64,000 bases of DNA from Anastrepha obliqua (GCF_027943255.1 NC_072893.1:8804001-8868000), one strand, 5' to 3'. Positions 20,870-33,025 are shown, numbered from the stretch's first letter. The notes: generated by a model not told the origin, from the sequence alone. Numbers and translations are program-made.

Positions 20870-21620
20870 TTCAGGCAGCATACGGACTCCTCTGATAAAA
20901 AATTCTAGTTCTTTTGACTCGAGAATATAGTGAGAATACAGTGGATGGGGCAAGGTTTCCCAATTCTGTCCCTCTAAATATTTCTGGACCGATTTAGCAA
21001 CATGTGGCCTGGCGTTGTCATGCAGCAAAATCAGTTTGTCATGTCTACCATCTACCGTCCCATTCCGACCGCTTTTCTTTGAGCGCTCGATTCAAACGCC
21101 TTAGCTGTAGTCGGTAACGATCGCCAGTGATTGTTTCAGTTGGTTTAAGGAATTCATAATAAATGGCACTCTTCTGATCCCACACAACCTCCAGATGCAC
21201 AACATAACCTTTGAAGCAGGAATATTTTCTTTCGCTGTCGATGGACCTGCTTCATCTGGCAGGCTTCAACATTTTCGATGCTTAGAGTTATCATATTAGA
21301 TCCATTTTTCATCGCCTCATCGTCTGTGACGATGCGATTCAGAAAACATTTTCTTTACTGTCGTTCAAGAAGCATCTCACACGTCACCAAACGTCTCTTG
21401 ATATCCCTCTCCGATATCCTTCACTTGATGTGGCACCCAGTTACCTGCTTTCTGGACCATTCCCATCGTGTGCAAACGTTTACCAACATGCAACACTTTA
21501 GACATATCATCAAGGGTTCGACATGCGACTTCATCCTATAATTGTTGTAGTTGAGTATCTTGGAGTTTTTTCGATGCCCCATCGCGATATTTATCATTCA
21601 CGTGTCACTCAAGTGTCGAA
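20870..21620 (-). pseudogene. mariner-type transposase, decayed
   Basis: Minus-strand blocks in order: [57 protein letters not shown] and [11 protein letters not shown]. These are the DNA-binding/linker and the first two catalytic blocks of mariner. The third catalytic Asp block is mutated away (LYSHYS). There are several stops and frame changes. It is related to the fragment at 1-310 (shared HDNARPHV and ETITGDRYR-like blocks). Confidence 0.75.
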
Positions 21621-22261
21621 ACCACTATTTAAAAGTTGGATTTGATGGAACGTTATTACTGTAAATACTGAGCAATATACGACACGTTTCAGCTGCACTT
21701 TTCTTTAAAAGGAAAAAGGTCCCGCAAATGCTGTTTTTCGGGCCGAGCGTAGACATTTTTGACGTCAGATAAAAAGGATCTTTACGCTTCAAATGAATGT
21801 CAACTTCTGCGGTCGAGACCTCACATCTATTGTACATCTTCTCATCCAATTGTTCCTGTGTGAAATATAAGAAAATATAAAATATAAACTATCTCATTCT
21901 CAAATAAGAAAGAAAAACCCATAGAAAATCTGAAAATTCACATAGCATAAGTGTTGATACTCTTGCAATAAAGGATTTATGTATGAAAAAATTTAATAAC
22001 AACGATAGTTTTGATTTGCGATGCTTTATTAAAACTTTTCATGTACGATTTTCTTACTTACAGTTACATTTTGGCTTGCCGTTGTTGATGCAGCAGGCAA
22101 AGTTGATTCTTTTTTTTTTTTTTTAATTACGAAGGAGTACAATGTGTATTATTCATATATTAATAAAGTTTTTCAGAATCTATAATAAGGTGTGAAATTT
22201 CTTAAAATTATACTTAGAAATGGCAGGGTATCAAGATTTATGCTGTGCACTGTATTTCGAG
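21621..22261. other. Non-coding spacer, nothing recognised
   Basis: AT-rich, with a T run near 22100-22125. No coding signal or repeat boundary was identified. Confidence 0.4.
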
Positions 22262-22990
22262 TAGTAAGTGTGGGCATAAAAGTAGGTAAGTAAATATTTA
22301 TGTTTGAAAATGCATAAGTATGTAAGTTTATAAGTATACCAGTATATAAGTATATAAGTACGTTAGTATGTATGTAAGTACATCAGAATATAAGTATAAA
22401 AGTAGGTAGTGAGTAAGTATATAAGTATACATATAAGTATATAAGTATATACGTAGATAAGTATCCAAGTATAGTAGAAGATTAGAATTATATAAGAACA
22501 CAAACTTATAAGTAGATAAGTATTTAAGTACATAAGTATATAAGTATATATATAAGTACATATATTAAGTATATAAGTACATAAGTATATAATTATATAA
22601 GTATATAAGTTTATGAGTATATAAGTATATAATTATGTAAGTATATTATATAAATATAGAAGTATATGTATAAGTACATAAGTATATAAGTATGTAAGTA
22701 TATAAGTATATATGTATATAAGTATATAAGTATATGTATATGTATATATGTTTATAAGTATATATGTATATAAGATTATAAGTATGTAAGTATATAAGTA
22801 CATAAGTATATAACTATACAAGTATATAAGTATATAAGTACATAAGAACATAAGTATGTAAGTATATAAGTATATAAGTATAGGTATAAGAACATAAGTA
22901 TGTAAGTATATAAGTATATAAGTATATAAGTATATAAGTATATAAGTATAGGTATAAGTACATAAGTATGTAAGTATATAAGTATATGGT
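22262..22990. repeat. Microsatellite block, TATAAGTA 8-bp unit
   Basis: About 730 bp of imperfect tandem TATAAGTA units with variants (CATAAGTA, TGTAAGTA). Apparent ORFs rich in Tyr, Leu, Ile and Thr on the minus strand are repeat artefacts. A short related tract lies at 24243-24296. Confidence 0.92.
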
Positions 22991-24296
22991 ATATGAAGTT
23001 TCTTATCACCGCTTCGTTTACACTAAAAACAGAATCAGGGCCATTTTTCGTAACAAATTAGCCTTTTTAAATCAATACAAATGTATAATTAACCTCCTCA
23101 CTCCAACAACAGCAATAAAGACCGCTACTAACTAAATATGCTACGTACTTATCGATGAACACAGATGCATACTTACATACATGCCTATAAACTTACGTAC
23201 ATACATAAAATGTGTACCCGCCGCATTACTTTCGCGTAATTACCAGCTAAATTAAGTGATACAAACGAGAAAGGATTTAGAATGGAAAGCACCATTTGTT
23301 GACATCATTTCTGTGCGGGTACGCCTTTCTCGCGCACTCGAAACCAAAAGCAAAAGGTGCGAGCGAATTAATTTTAGTGCAAATTTCACAAATAACAGCA
23401 GCATAGTTCCCAAGGTGGGCTGTGTATTCTATCGAAAGAGTGCAACCTTTATGCAGAAACTGTTTATCGATAAAGGGTTTGCGCGCAATTAAACTTCTGC
23501 AATCAATTTGACTTATTTGGTTTATTGATGAAGTACTTTGAATGTGTTTTATTGGACTTTGAATATTATGTTACTCATACGCCACGTATAACCATCTTGC
23601 TTGTGAACGCGATTGCGCCGGTAAATTCATATGTATAAACGCTGTAATTAAAATTGAAAACAAATTTACCCGATTCCGCTACGCTCAACGCCACTGCACA
23701 ACTTTTTGCTTCAAATTCTCCCTTTTTCCTCTATTTTTGAGTCACATTTTTGCTGTATTTTCGTTCTCTTGCTTTATTTTGCTCCTCTGTATCATTGTGC
23801 CATCGTCAACGATAGCGCTATTCAATGCGCTGTTGCCACTTCACTTCACTTATTTCTTTGTATTTCTCTTTTACATCATTTGTCAGGCCTCCATTCAGCC
23901 GCACTTCAAGTGGTTTTGGCGCTTTGCTCCACCAACAAACTTACCCGACTTATTGCTTTACTTTTGTTCTTTCACAATTATCGTTAAATGCCTTAAGCAC
24001 CTGCTGTATAATGGAGGAAAACAAATTAGGACAAGCGTCAACTCGCGACGAAAACAACAAATTAACAAAGCATCTGATGATTGCCAGAAAAAAGAGAACA
24101 TTATTGCCAACGATGGCCTTTAATATTATCTTCCACATTGTCACCATTTTATGCGGGGAAAACAAATTTTCCTGGACGCCAAAAAACCAGGTATAAAATG
24201 CAAAAAATAGCGGTAGGTTAATTTACTTTACCTACATAATTCTTTACTTACAACTGTACTTATATACTTACATGCTCATACACTTATATACTTACT
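22991..24296. other. Non-coding spacer with weak open frames
   Basis: Three overlapping plus-strand open frames at 23706-24196 encode hydrophobic, Leu/Phe-rich stretches without family resemblance or splice support. I see no gene here. It ends in a short ACTTATATACTTAC repeat. Confidence 0.4.
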
Positions 24297-25640
24297 TGAG
24301 AGAACGAATTTTACTTGTTTTCTTGACATCGGAACCTAAAATTCGTAGCCTTGCTCTAGCTAATGCGGCACACCACCATCAACCGAACGTCTTTCCTTCT
24401 AAGTTTTAGTAGAAAGTTTGACAGTTTTCTGTTCGCGCTTGTCACAAAACACTTTGGAGTTCTGCAACGTTCTAGACCGGACTATCGCTCTTTATGTAAA
24501 TTGCATACATAATCGCTGATCCACTTCTTGATTCCTACCGAATCGTCGGCAATTTTGTTTCCTTGAACACCGGAGTGTCCTGGAACCCATATAAGCACCG
24601 GCTTATTCTCTCTTGCAACAGAATTAAGGTTCTTCTTACATTCTTGAACAATCTATGAGGTTTGCTTTGCATTTTCCAGAGCCTTTAGCGCAGCCTGACT
24701 GTTACTGACGTCTCCAATCTGTTTTCCGCTCCAATTCCTCTCAATTATCAATCTCAATCTCTTACATTCAGAAGTTGCCGTTTAAAAACAGTTGCCATTC
24801 CTCCCATAGCATAGTGATACTTATTACTCTCGTTTAAGTACCATCCGGCTTCAGAACCTATTTCATTCTTAGACTCACCATAAGATCTTCCTTAGGAGCC
24901 AAAAACAGTGGATACTGCTCAGATAGCATCTTAAAGATTTATCTGTGTACCGAATCTCCGTCTTCTTATAGAGCCTACACATTGCTTTTATTGCTTCCTT
25001 TTGTATCTTAAGATCCAAGGGGAGCAAATCAAGCATAGCGTTTAGGGCATCACCGGAGGTTGTACTCAGCCGTAATGCATAAACATTGTAGCCTGTTTAG
25101 TTTCCGAAGTGTAGACTTAACCATAGTCCGTCTTCACCAAACCACAGAAGCATAAGTGATGATTGGTCTGATAAGTGCTGTGTATATCTATAGGTACCAC
25201 AGCAGGTTTCAGACCCAAGTTTTGCCAAAGGCTCAACGGCATTGTTGAAAGATCCCCAATGCGCGATCAACCTTCAGCGAAATATGTGTTTGCCAAGTCA
25301 GTTTATTTCCCAAGATTACTCCTATATATTTAACTTTCTCAGAGAGACTGAGTATCCCACCTTTTAGTGCTGGAAGCCTTAGTCTATTCAGTTTCCATTT
25401 TCTCGTGAACAAGACTAAGTTAGTTTTGTATGGATTGACAGAAGGAGCTTGTCTCATGCACCAGTCGTCGATTTTATCCAGAATCCTTAGGGATTTATCC
25501 GATGTTAGCGCACAGACATCCTCCGCATATGGTTGGACATGATAACCGAGTTCCTGCATCTCCGTTAGAAGAGTGTCTACGACGAAGCACCACAGCAGCG
25601 GAGAAAGAACACCCCTTGGGGGCATTCTTACTTGTAAGTA
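24297..25640 (-). pseudogene. RNase H-bearing LINE, 5'-truncated
   Basis: The minus strand begins inside the reverse transcriptase: PPRGVLSPLLWCFVVDTLL, then the catalytic site as PYAEDVCAL (the first Asp of YADD is Glu), then KYIGVILGNKLTWQTHI. RNase H follows, with PVLIWVPGHSGVQGNKIADD, then KKWISDYVCNLHKERW and the C-terminal tail. Several frame changes are present. Fragments at 4800-5030 and 5371-5690 are of the same kind. I/Loa-like clade by motif style. Confidence 0.8.
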
Positions 25641-25756
25641 GAAACCTTATTCAATTTGTTGAACTATAAGGTGTTGAGATATGCAAATTTTTTGTTCAAA
25701 TCCTTGTAGCGATCCATAAAAGTTGTTTTGAGATTTTGAAATCCATTTTTTTGACG

Positions 25757-26990
25757 TCTTTGTTTATTTATTTATTTATTTATTTATTTAATCAACAAAC
25801 AACAGACTTACAGACTATTACATAAGTAGGTACAAATTAAGACCTTATGACAAGAATCTTATAAGTAACTTCTTAAAAGTAAACTTACAGTAAGAGAAAT
25901 CAAAGACTAAGGAAGAGGAAAAAGCATTAAATAGAGCTAACATCCTTCTAAAAGGAGCATTCATTCCATAAACAGTTTTAGCAATACCTGCAAAAAATAG
26001 TTCTTTAAAACGGAAAATGCGTGAGAGAACTTTAAAATTAATTTTATTGAGCAGATACGGACAATCTATTGAGCCCGTCAAATATCGAAGACAAAAGACA
26101 TCGACAACAGAACACGCCTAGACTCAAAAGGCATTAGATTTATTAACCGATAAGATGGACCAATAAGATGGAATGGGTTCAACGAATTTCATCGAGCGCA
26201 AAGAAAAACGCACAAAGGCTCTCTGAACAGAGTCTAATCTATTAATATAGACTGCATGAAACGGTATCCAAACATGCCGCGTATTCTAACCTGGACCGAA
26301 CTAAGGACGCGTACAACAGTTTGAGAGTATTGGGATCAGAAAACGAAGAACTATTTCGACGAATAAAGGCTAACATTGCGAACGATTTAGAAATAATAAA
26401 GTTTATGTTGTGGAGCCAATAACTTATGTTTATCAAGTCGAACGACACAGTGCCTATTATTGAGGTAGGAAATTAACCACTTAAGGAATCGAAACCCTGA
26501 AGTTTAGCAATTAATATTAGGTGAGTTACCCTATCATCAAGCCCTAGAGAAATCTGTTTAGACTGCATTCATTTGGAAACCTCTTCGAAATATTTAAAAA
26601 CAGCCCTCCGTAAAGACAGCTAAATTCGTTAATGTAGATCTGCCTGGAATAAACCCATGTTGATTGGGACATAACAAATGCTTAACAGCAAAGTATATTT
26701 TGTCTTTGACTATATACTCAAATAATTTCGAAACTGTAGATAGTTTGGAAATCGGCCTATAATTTTCAATATTATTTTTATTGCCGCTTTTAAGGACAGG
26801 CGTAATGTAAGTAAGATTATAGTCTTCAATGAAAAATCCGGCAAAAAGGCGTAATTTGAGGCGTTAAAAGCTGGGCAACTTTTAATTAAAACAACCGATA
26901 GACCATCAATATCGGTACTAGTGGACGGCTTAAGCTGATTTATGCCAACAATGACATCCTCGTCGGTCAAATTTTATTTCCCAAAGTTGA
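25757..26990 (-). pseudogene. CR1-type LINE relic, second copy
   Basis: Minus-strand pieces include IVGINQLKPSTSTDIDGLSV (RT N-terminal block), FSDPNTLKLLYASLVRSRLE (a thumb block; compare FTNPNTLLRLFSFLVLPILE in the LINE at 5822-9830) and a TTTA-type tail at 25757-25790. Many frame changes. Same family type as the 5.8-9.8 kb LINE but older. Confidence 0.65.
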
Positions 26991-26994
26991 TAGA

Positions 26995-27490
26995 AGTATC
27001 TACTGCCACTCCCTTCTGCGGCCATCACAGCCACGGTTAGCAAATGGGCAACTACCACCCACAAGCGAGCTTGGCAGACTGAGAGATGATGTTATCTGTC
27101 ATGTCCGATCGACTGTCGCAAACCCTTCTATCATTAAGCAGAGGGGAGTGCAGACGGCTGGTTGGACTGATGACGGGCCACTTTCTGTGGGTGAAGCACA
27201 TGGAAAGGTTCGGTATCTCAGACAGTGTACCCAGCTTGTGAAGAGGAGGATGAGACGATGGACCACTTCCTGCGCGTCTGCCCCGCCTTCGCCCGAATCA
27301 GCTTTGAGGTCTTTGGCACTGATGTGTTAAGAAGCGACCATCTTGGCTCCTTGGCACCATAAGATCTACTCAGATTTCTTCGCAGATCGTGTAGATTTAA
27401 AGAAAATTAAAAGGGAATCCAAGTTTAGTACAATGGACTTAATTAATGTCTGAATGCTGTACTTGCTAGTTGTCCCGACAAAAAAAAAAA
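26995..27490 (+). pseudogene. LINE ORF2 C-terminus with poly(A) tail
   Basis: The plus strand reads LSRGECRRLVGLMTGHFLW, KHMERFGISDS, CEEEDETMDHFLRVCPAFAR and GSLAP, then a stop, a 3' UTR and an A run at about 27480-27490. This is the Cys/His tail after the RNase H domain in RNase H-bearing LINEs. Opposite in strand to the neighbouring CR1 relic. Confidence 0.7.
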
Positions 27491-27606
27491 TCTAAATTAG
27501 ACAGGATATCTTGAGCGAACTCAAAATCCGTAGTGCCTGAAATAAAATGCGAAGCAAAAAAGTTTGCAAAGAGATTGGCATTGGTATAAATGGGAGGTGC
27601 CAATAT

Positions 27607-28205
27607 AGCACATGGGCTGAAAAGAACAACGAACAACGCAATAATTCCAGCTCCACTCTAACATTTCAACACCACTTTTGTAGAACCTCCTTTGCCACAA
27701 AATAAGCCTAAGTTTCAGCGATAAACTCTTCATTTAAGAGAAAATTTCTTACCGGCGAGCAGACAGTAATCACTAGGAACCGAATATGATGGATGTGGAA
27801 GCAATTCGAAGTTTAATTCATGTAGTTTTGCCACTGTTTTGAATGGCTCAGTATCATCAACATATTCTTGTTGCTGATCAACAATGCGCAAACGTGGCAC
27901 CCACTTTGAACAGAGCTTCCTCGTAATCAAATGCTCATGCAATATAAAGGCAACTCGTTCTTTTGATAACTTTACGACGTGAGCTAACTCACGCAACTTA
28001 CATTTTTCGACCATTCAAAACGATTTCGTGGATTTATTTGATGTTTTCTGGTGTTACCACCTCATTTGGACGCCCACTGCGTTGTGCATTACCGGTGTTC
28101 GGTGTCTGTATGACCACGTTTGATGACAGCAGACCAGCGTTTTATTGTTGTTTCTGATGGAACGGAGTCCCCATAACACTTTTCAAACCATTGATTCGGT
28201 GGAAC
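27607..28205 (-). mobile_element. irritans-type mariner with internal deletion
   Basis: Minus-strand transposase pieces: WFEKCYGDSVPSETTIKRW, then CKLRELAHVVKLSKERVAFI and HEHLITRKLCSKWVPR (the linker signature), then a jump from VDDTE to FKTVAKLHELNFELLPHPSY. The deletion removes the first two catalytic Asp blocks. The left end GCACATGGGCTGAAAAG matches the end of the small element at 43986-44153. The wording of the motifs fits the irritans (Himar-like) subfamily. Dead. Confidence 0.75.
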
Positions 28206-28700
28206 GGTATTTTCCCCTCAGCAGTGCAAAATTAAAACACGAAATTCTTTTTGATCCTCCCGGTCTTACTATATTTCGCTGAGTCCTGGATATTGACGAG
28301 CACCGATGGACGGTTTTAGGAGTATTCGAGAGCAAAAATTCTTCGCAAGATGTATGGTCCAATTTGCGTGAATGATTCATATCGAATACAATGGAATTAC
28401 GAGCAGTACGTCCACATCGACGTAGTAAAGGGCATTGAAATTCAGCGGCTGCGTCTAGTTGGCTAGGTCACGTTGAGCGAATGGACATTAACGTACTAGG
28501 AAAGAAGGTGCTCTTTTCGAAATGCACTCGCAAAAAAGGGCGTCCTCATTTCCATTGGAAAGACCAAGTCGACGACGACCTGGCCGCCCTTGGTGTTTCT
28601 AACTAGCGCCAATCTGTGCAATGCAGAGGAAATTGGCGCAACATTTTGATCGCGCCAGAGACCGACTATCGGTTGTAGTTGTAGTGGTAGAACTCGGCAG
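28206..28700 (+). pseudogene. LINE C-terminal region
   Basis: The plus strand carries RLVG/WLGHVERMD-like sequence, KKVLFSKCTRKKGRPHFHWK, DQVDDDLAALGVSN and CRGNWRNILIAPETDY, a tail common to RTE/R4-like insect LINEs. Two stops and frame changes. Only the end of the element is present. Confidence 0.65.
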
Positions 28701-28729
28701 CTAAGGCAACAAAACAATTTAACAGCATT

Positions 28730-29852
28730 TAAATCGAAAATGCTGCTGGAAACACCATTTCGCGCCTTTTATCGGTCATGAACGCTATATTCTTGTGGGT
28801 CCATCAAACAATCAATAATTTTGGCACTATCATCAGCTAATCAGCTTAATCATTCATTTTGATGATACCAATGGGTCGCTCCAAAGTGACCGCAACAGAA
28901 TTTATATTACATGGTTGAACGAACAAATGCAATGTACTTAGTCTGGATTTTCTTGAGATAAATGCAAAAACTCTTACTTGAAGTCTCTGAAAATTTGATT
29001 GAAATCCATGTAAAAAAAATTGGCTTTTGTTTATCTGTTTAAATTCTCAGAGATATGCTCGATTTGAGACACCCTGTGTATTAACTTGAGGTTTATTCTT
29101 TTCATCTCATTTCTACACCAACTATGAGAATGCATTGCGCGTACATTTTAAAAGTTTTAAGCGGAGGGCTTTGGTTCTTTGGTTTTCTCTTTATTTTTTA
29201 TTTGCATTTTCCTTAGCGGCAACTTAACTTTTTACCATACAAAACACACCCACTTGCACAGCTCTCAACTTTCCGCTGCGTGCTTGTCTAGACAACCTGT
29301 TATCTTGGCATATGCTCGGGTAGTAAATATTTTACATATCCACGAAAAGTGAATGCAGATTATGGGATTGAATTATTACTTTCACTTTTGACATCTAACG
29401 GCGCAAGCAGGTGGAGCTGCAGAAATGGGAAGATAAATGCACCGAAAATATTACGACTTTGAATATAATAGAAGACTTTAACGAAATCGCTGAAGTGCCA
29501 TGAAAATATATTTGAAAATTTGCTGAGTTCCTCTTATACTTGTACGTAGGAGACTGCAGGAGAAAAGTTTGAGTGCATGAAAATCTACGGAAAAACTACA
29601 TTTGGCTAAAACACACGAAAATTATGGGCGAGCGCTATTGGAAAAACTTTTTGTGCCATTTGGTGTTCCATGCACGGAGATTCGAAGCTGCGCGCTTCCG
29701 TATCGGCGTACCTCTATAGAGAATAGAAAAGCAGCCCAATAAACATCTGTGCTACAAATTTTCATAGGCTGGCAGGCGGGGTGGGTGTCGTAGTTACACA
29801 CTTAGACCAGTTGTAGATCCATTGTGATACCACTGGAGCTTATCCTTACACT
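28730..29852. other. Non-coding spacer
   Basis: No gene recognised. A GAGACACCCTGTGTA sequence at about 29068-29082 looks like one transposon end (inverted ACAGGGTGTCTC), but no partner end was found. Confidence 0.4.
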
Positions 29853-30480
29853 ATGTGTTTTTTTTTTTTATCCGCTACTTCTGTCAAGAATTGCGTGTTT
29901 GCAGGAAAAATTCCACTGGATATCCGAGCACGTAAATTAAAACGTCTCTATCCAAGGCAAGATGCAAAACCTACAAGGGGCCAAAAGTTGACACAACGAA
30001 TGGCGTCACTTGATGAATGGCAGCAAAGATGGGATCATTCTTCTAAAGGTCGTTGGCACGAACTTACCCCTACCCTTGACACGTGGTTACGGCCAAGACA
30101 CGGAAAAGTGGATTACTTCCACTCCCAGATGCTGAGCGGACACGGGTGCTTTCAATATTATCTGCATAGGTTTGGTCTATCCGCTTCACCACGCTGCCCT
30201 ACCAGCCCAGAGAAGGTTGAAGACGTGCGCACGTACTCTTCTACTGCCCAAGATTCGCCACTGAGGAGTTAGCCTCTATCCTTGGAAGACAGCCAAGTGA
30301 GACTACTTTAACTGGCAGTATATGCATTTCAAAACATTGCTGGGATGCTGCATGCAAGTTTTCCAAGCAAGTATTGCGTACGCTACACAAACAGGACAAA
30401 GAAAGGCGAACAATAGAGCTGTTTCAGTACCGGCAGCTAGAGAAAAGTAATATTAACACCCTGTGCCGCATCTGATCACA
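29853..30480 (+). pseudogene. R1-like LINE ORF2 C-terminal fragment
   Basis: The plus strand reads GKIPLDIRARKLKRLY, LDEWQQRWDHSSKGRW, WLRPRHGKVDYFHSQMLSGH and GCFQYYLHRFGLSASPRC, the region following the RT thumb in R1-type LINEs. A frame change then leads to FACPRFATEE. The zinc-like Cys/His tail (CPTSPEKVEDV) is mutated. A longer relative is at 31880-32620. Confidence 0.7.
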
Positions 30481-31239
30481 CCGAACTTCCCGAGAAGTGC
30501 TAAAGCTAACTTGAAACTATATTCCAGAGGAGGTCGACTCAGACAATTACGAACACTTGAGTTAACGACTCACGACCATATCATACGCAGACATGACGGT
30601 AATGCATATGACATTACCGCACACTTTCGAAGTTTCATTTACTTCTCAATGGAGTAATGGAGACTATCAGTGGCATATCACCTCCATACGTCATAGATAG
30701 GGAGCCTGGACGCAGCTTTCTCTTGCGATTGATATCCACAATCACGGCTCCACCCTCGATGTAGTACAAATGCGGTCCCGGGGTGGAAGTCAGCCGAAGA
30801 GGGGAGCTCTCTTTTAGTGAGCTTACCCCACATATCATTAGCGCGACGGCACCAATTGAATGTTTCTGGCATTTTTATACTCCCCTCCACAACATTTTGT
30901 GGATACAATGATTTGAAATCCTGCAGCGTTTAGAAGTCAGAAGCTGCAAATTTCTAGGTTTCGCAACCAAACATAAGAGCGGACTTCACGTTGAAGTTAA
31001 ATATTTAATAAATGGAACAATGAGCTGAATGAACTTAACCGTAATAAGAGAACATGGACATGGTATTGCAGAGAAGGCTCAATAGTTAGTCACCTATCAT
31101 TTATTTCTATCTTGTGTTTTGAAAGTGTGATGATTCCTTGAATCATTCCTTTGCTCACCTGTCGACATGTAACCGTTGCGGACGGCAATTCAACCCAACT
31201 ATCTGATCCCACTACTTAGGACTGGCAAGCTGATCATCT
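30481..31239. other. Unassigned stretch, possibly old LINE
   Basis: Open frames on both strands are short and carry no convincing motif. Probably decayed repeat sequence between two R1-like fragments. Nothing further can be supported. Confidence 0.35.
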
Positions 31240-31350
31240 TTCTTTTGTTTTTCCTTGTTCACTCCTATCGGGAGCATAGGCCCTCGATAAGACTAAGTCT
31301 TGCGTTGGTTTCGTTAATCTATTTGCTTTCTGGCAGGGTAGCTGATTAGC
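31240..31350 (-). repeat. SINE-like fragment
   Basis: On the minus strand it shares the block AATCAGCTACCCTGCCAG... AACCAACGCAAGAC with the plus-strand copy at 31690-31870 (CACCTACCCTGGCAG... AGCCAACGCAAGAC). A weaker match to its tail is at 42995-43040. Confidence 0.5.
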
Positions 31351-31689
31351 CTGCCGCTAACATTCCTAAGTAGTGGAAATGCCCACCTGTCGCTGCTTAG
31401 GAACAACGCCTTCTTCCTGCTTGAAGCGCCATCTGTGTCTCATATTTTTCTGGCAGAAGGATCGCACAGATGGTTGAGGACTTCGCTAAATTTCGTGCGT
31501 TTGCGTTATTACCGCGGTTGCCCGCTTTGCGGGGCGCCACTGGTGCAATGTGTAACTGAGTATTTTTCTTTGTTTCTGCTTGTTTTAATAGCCGCAATGC
31601 AAATAATGCGCTGACCATTGTGCAGGAGTAAGGATGGAAAGGATAAGTTTTAGGGGTTGAGGAGTGAGATTTTTTTTTTTTAAAACAGG

Positions 31690-31870
31690 GAAAGTAGGTA
31701 AGTTTGGAAAAGTGCGAAGACCTTGCTTTACCTAGGAGTCTAGCGTAAGTGCAGTAGCCTACCATTCCAGATGTTGTGGGTTCGTATCCCACGTAAAGCA
31801 GGCTAATCACCTACCCTGGCAGTAATCTATCGCATTAACGTAGCCAACGCAAGACAAAGCCTCGGATACA
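31690..31870 (+). repeat. SINE-like element with tRNA-type B box
   Basis: Contains GTGGGTTCGTATCCCAC, a B-box-like arm with perfectly pairing stem, preceded by a TAGCGTAAGTGCAGTAG segment that could be a degenerate A box. It shares its 3' part with the fragment at 31240-31350 in opposite orientation. Confidence 0.5.
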
Positions 31871-31879
31871 CCAGTACCA

Positions 31880-32620
31880 GGACACGTAAGCCAAAGAAAC
31901 CTAAGGAGGTTACTCCATATTGTTCTTTTATGGGTTTTGCTGTATGCAGCTCCAACATGGGCGGAAGCCACAAACTACAGCTCATATGTAAGGTGTATGG
32001 AATCGTGTGTATCGATTGAGTGCCCTCAGAGTGTGCTGCGCGTTTCGCACCGTATCAGAAGACGCCATTATGGTTATTGCAGAGCTACTCCCAATCAGGT
32101 TAATGGAAAATGAGTGCGCTCAAGTTTACAAGAACAAATCGGGTCCAGCACGGCGGACTATACGTAATGAAGCAAGTGAATTTAGTATGCGTACATGGTA
32201 GGTAAAATGGAGTTCATACCTCTACGGGAGTTACGACGTACCGCTTGATTTCGATAATCTCCAAGTTGGTTAACCGAACACATGGATAGGTAGACTTTTA
32301 TCTGACACAAATGCGGACTGGACATGGTAAGTCGTATCTACATAGGTTTAAACACGAAGACGATCCGTACTGCACCTCTCGTGTGCTGACTGTAGAAGAC
32401 GCAGAACATGTTTTGTTTGTCTGTCCTCGATTTGATTTCAAAAGGGGGGAGATGAGCATTAGGGTGGGCAAACCAATTACAGTTCTTAGCCTAGTGGATA
32501 TGATGCTTGAATCGGAAGATAACTGGTAGAGTGTCTGTAATATGGCAAGAAGTATTACCACAAAGCTGTGTCGCACTGAACAACAGCAAAGACCTTCATG
32601 AATTGGCAATAGGCCGCTCC
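31880..32620 (+). pseudogene. R1-like LINE ORF2 3' end
   Basis: The plus strand reads VYRLSALRVCCAFRTVSED, MVIAELLPIRLMENE, then YLHRFKHEDDPYC, TVEDAEHVLFVCPRFDFKRG and LVDMMLESEDNW. These are the thumb/connector and the C-terminal Cys/His block of R1-type LINEs. Stops at about 32200-32300 and after EDNW break it. Its 3' UTR (CTTCATGAATTGGCAATA) is cut by the element at 32639 and recurs at 33050. Confidence 0.75.
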
Positions 32621-32638
32621 CCCTCCTGTGAAGTGATA

Positions 32639-33023
32639 CCCTGTGATCAAAAAGTACCGGGAAGGTGCTTTTAGCCTGCTTTTTGCTGGATTATTTGACC
32701 AAACACCAAGTAAATACCATCGTGCAAGCACTGTATTCACCTGATATGGCCCCGTTCTTTTTGTTTTGTTTCCCAAGTTGAAGTTACCACTTCGTGGAAG
32801 GAGATTTTAGTCGATAGAGGAGATCAAAGAGAATGTGACTAAAGAGCTAAAGGCTATCCCGTCGTCGGCGTACCAGGTCGAAGGCATGGAGGACTGGGTT
32901 AAACGTTGGCACAAGTGTGTTGCTTCAGACGGGTCGTATTTTGAAGGAGCTAAAATAAATTTGCCTGAAATTTAATTCTGTTTTGTTTTATTTAAACGTT
33001 CCCGGTACTTTCTGATCATAGGG
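32639..33023 (+). mobile_element. mariner deletion derivative with TA duplication
   Basis: A 385-bp element with inverted ends CCCTGTGATCAAAAAGTACC and GGTACTTTCTGATCATAGGG, flanked by TA (32637-32638 and 33024-33025). Inside, only the C-terminal third of a mariner-type transposase remains: LTKHQVNTIVQALYSPDMAP, KLKLPLRGRRF, IKENVTKELKAIPSSAYQV and WVKRWHKCVASDGSYFEGAK. It has one in-frame stop. Confidence 0.88.
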
Positions 33024-33025
33024 TA

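Noticed and set aside
22328..23009. Tyr/Leu/Thr-rich minus-strand proteins of 72-77 aa.
   Set aside because: Translation of the TATAAGTA microsatellite.
23706..24196. Three overlapping plus-strand open frames with hydrophobic stretches.
   Set aside because: All frames are similarly open, which reflects base composition; no start context or domain supports any one of them.
31397..31810. 137-codon minus-strand open frame.
   Set aside because: It runs through the SINE-like tRNA arm and a T run; no domain seen.
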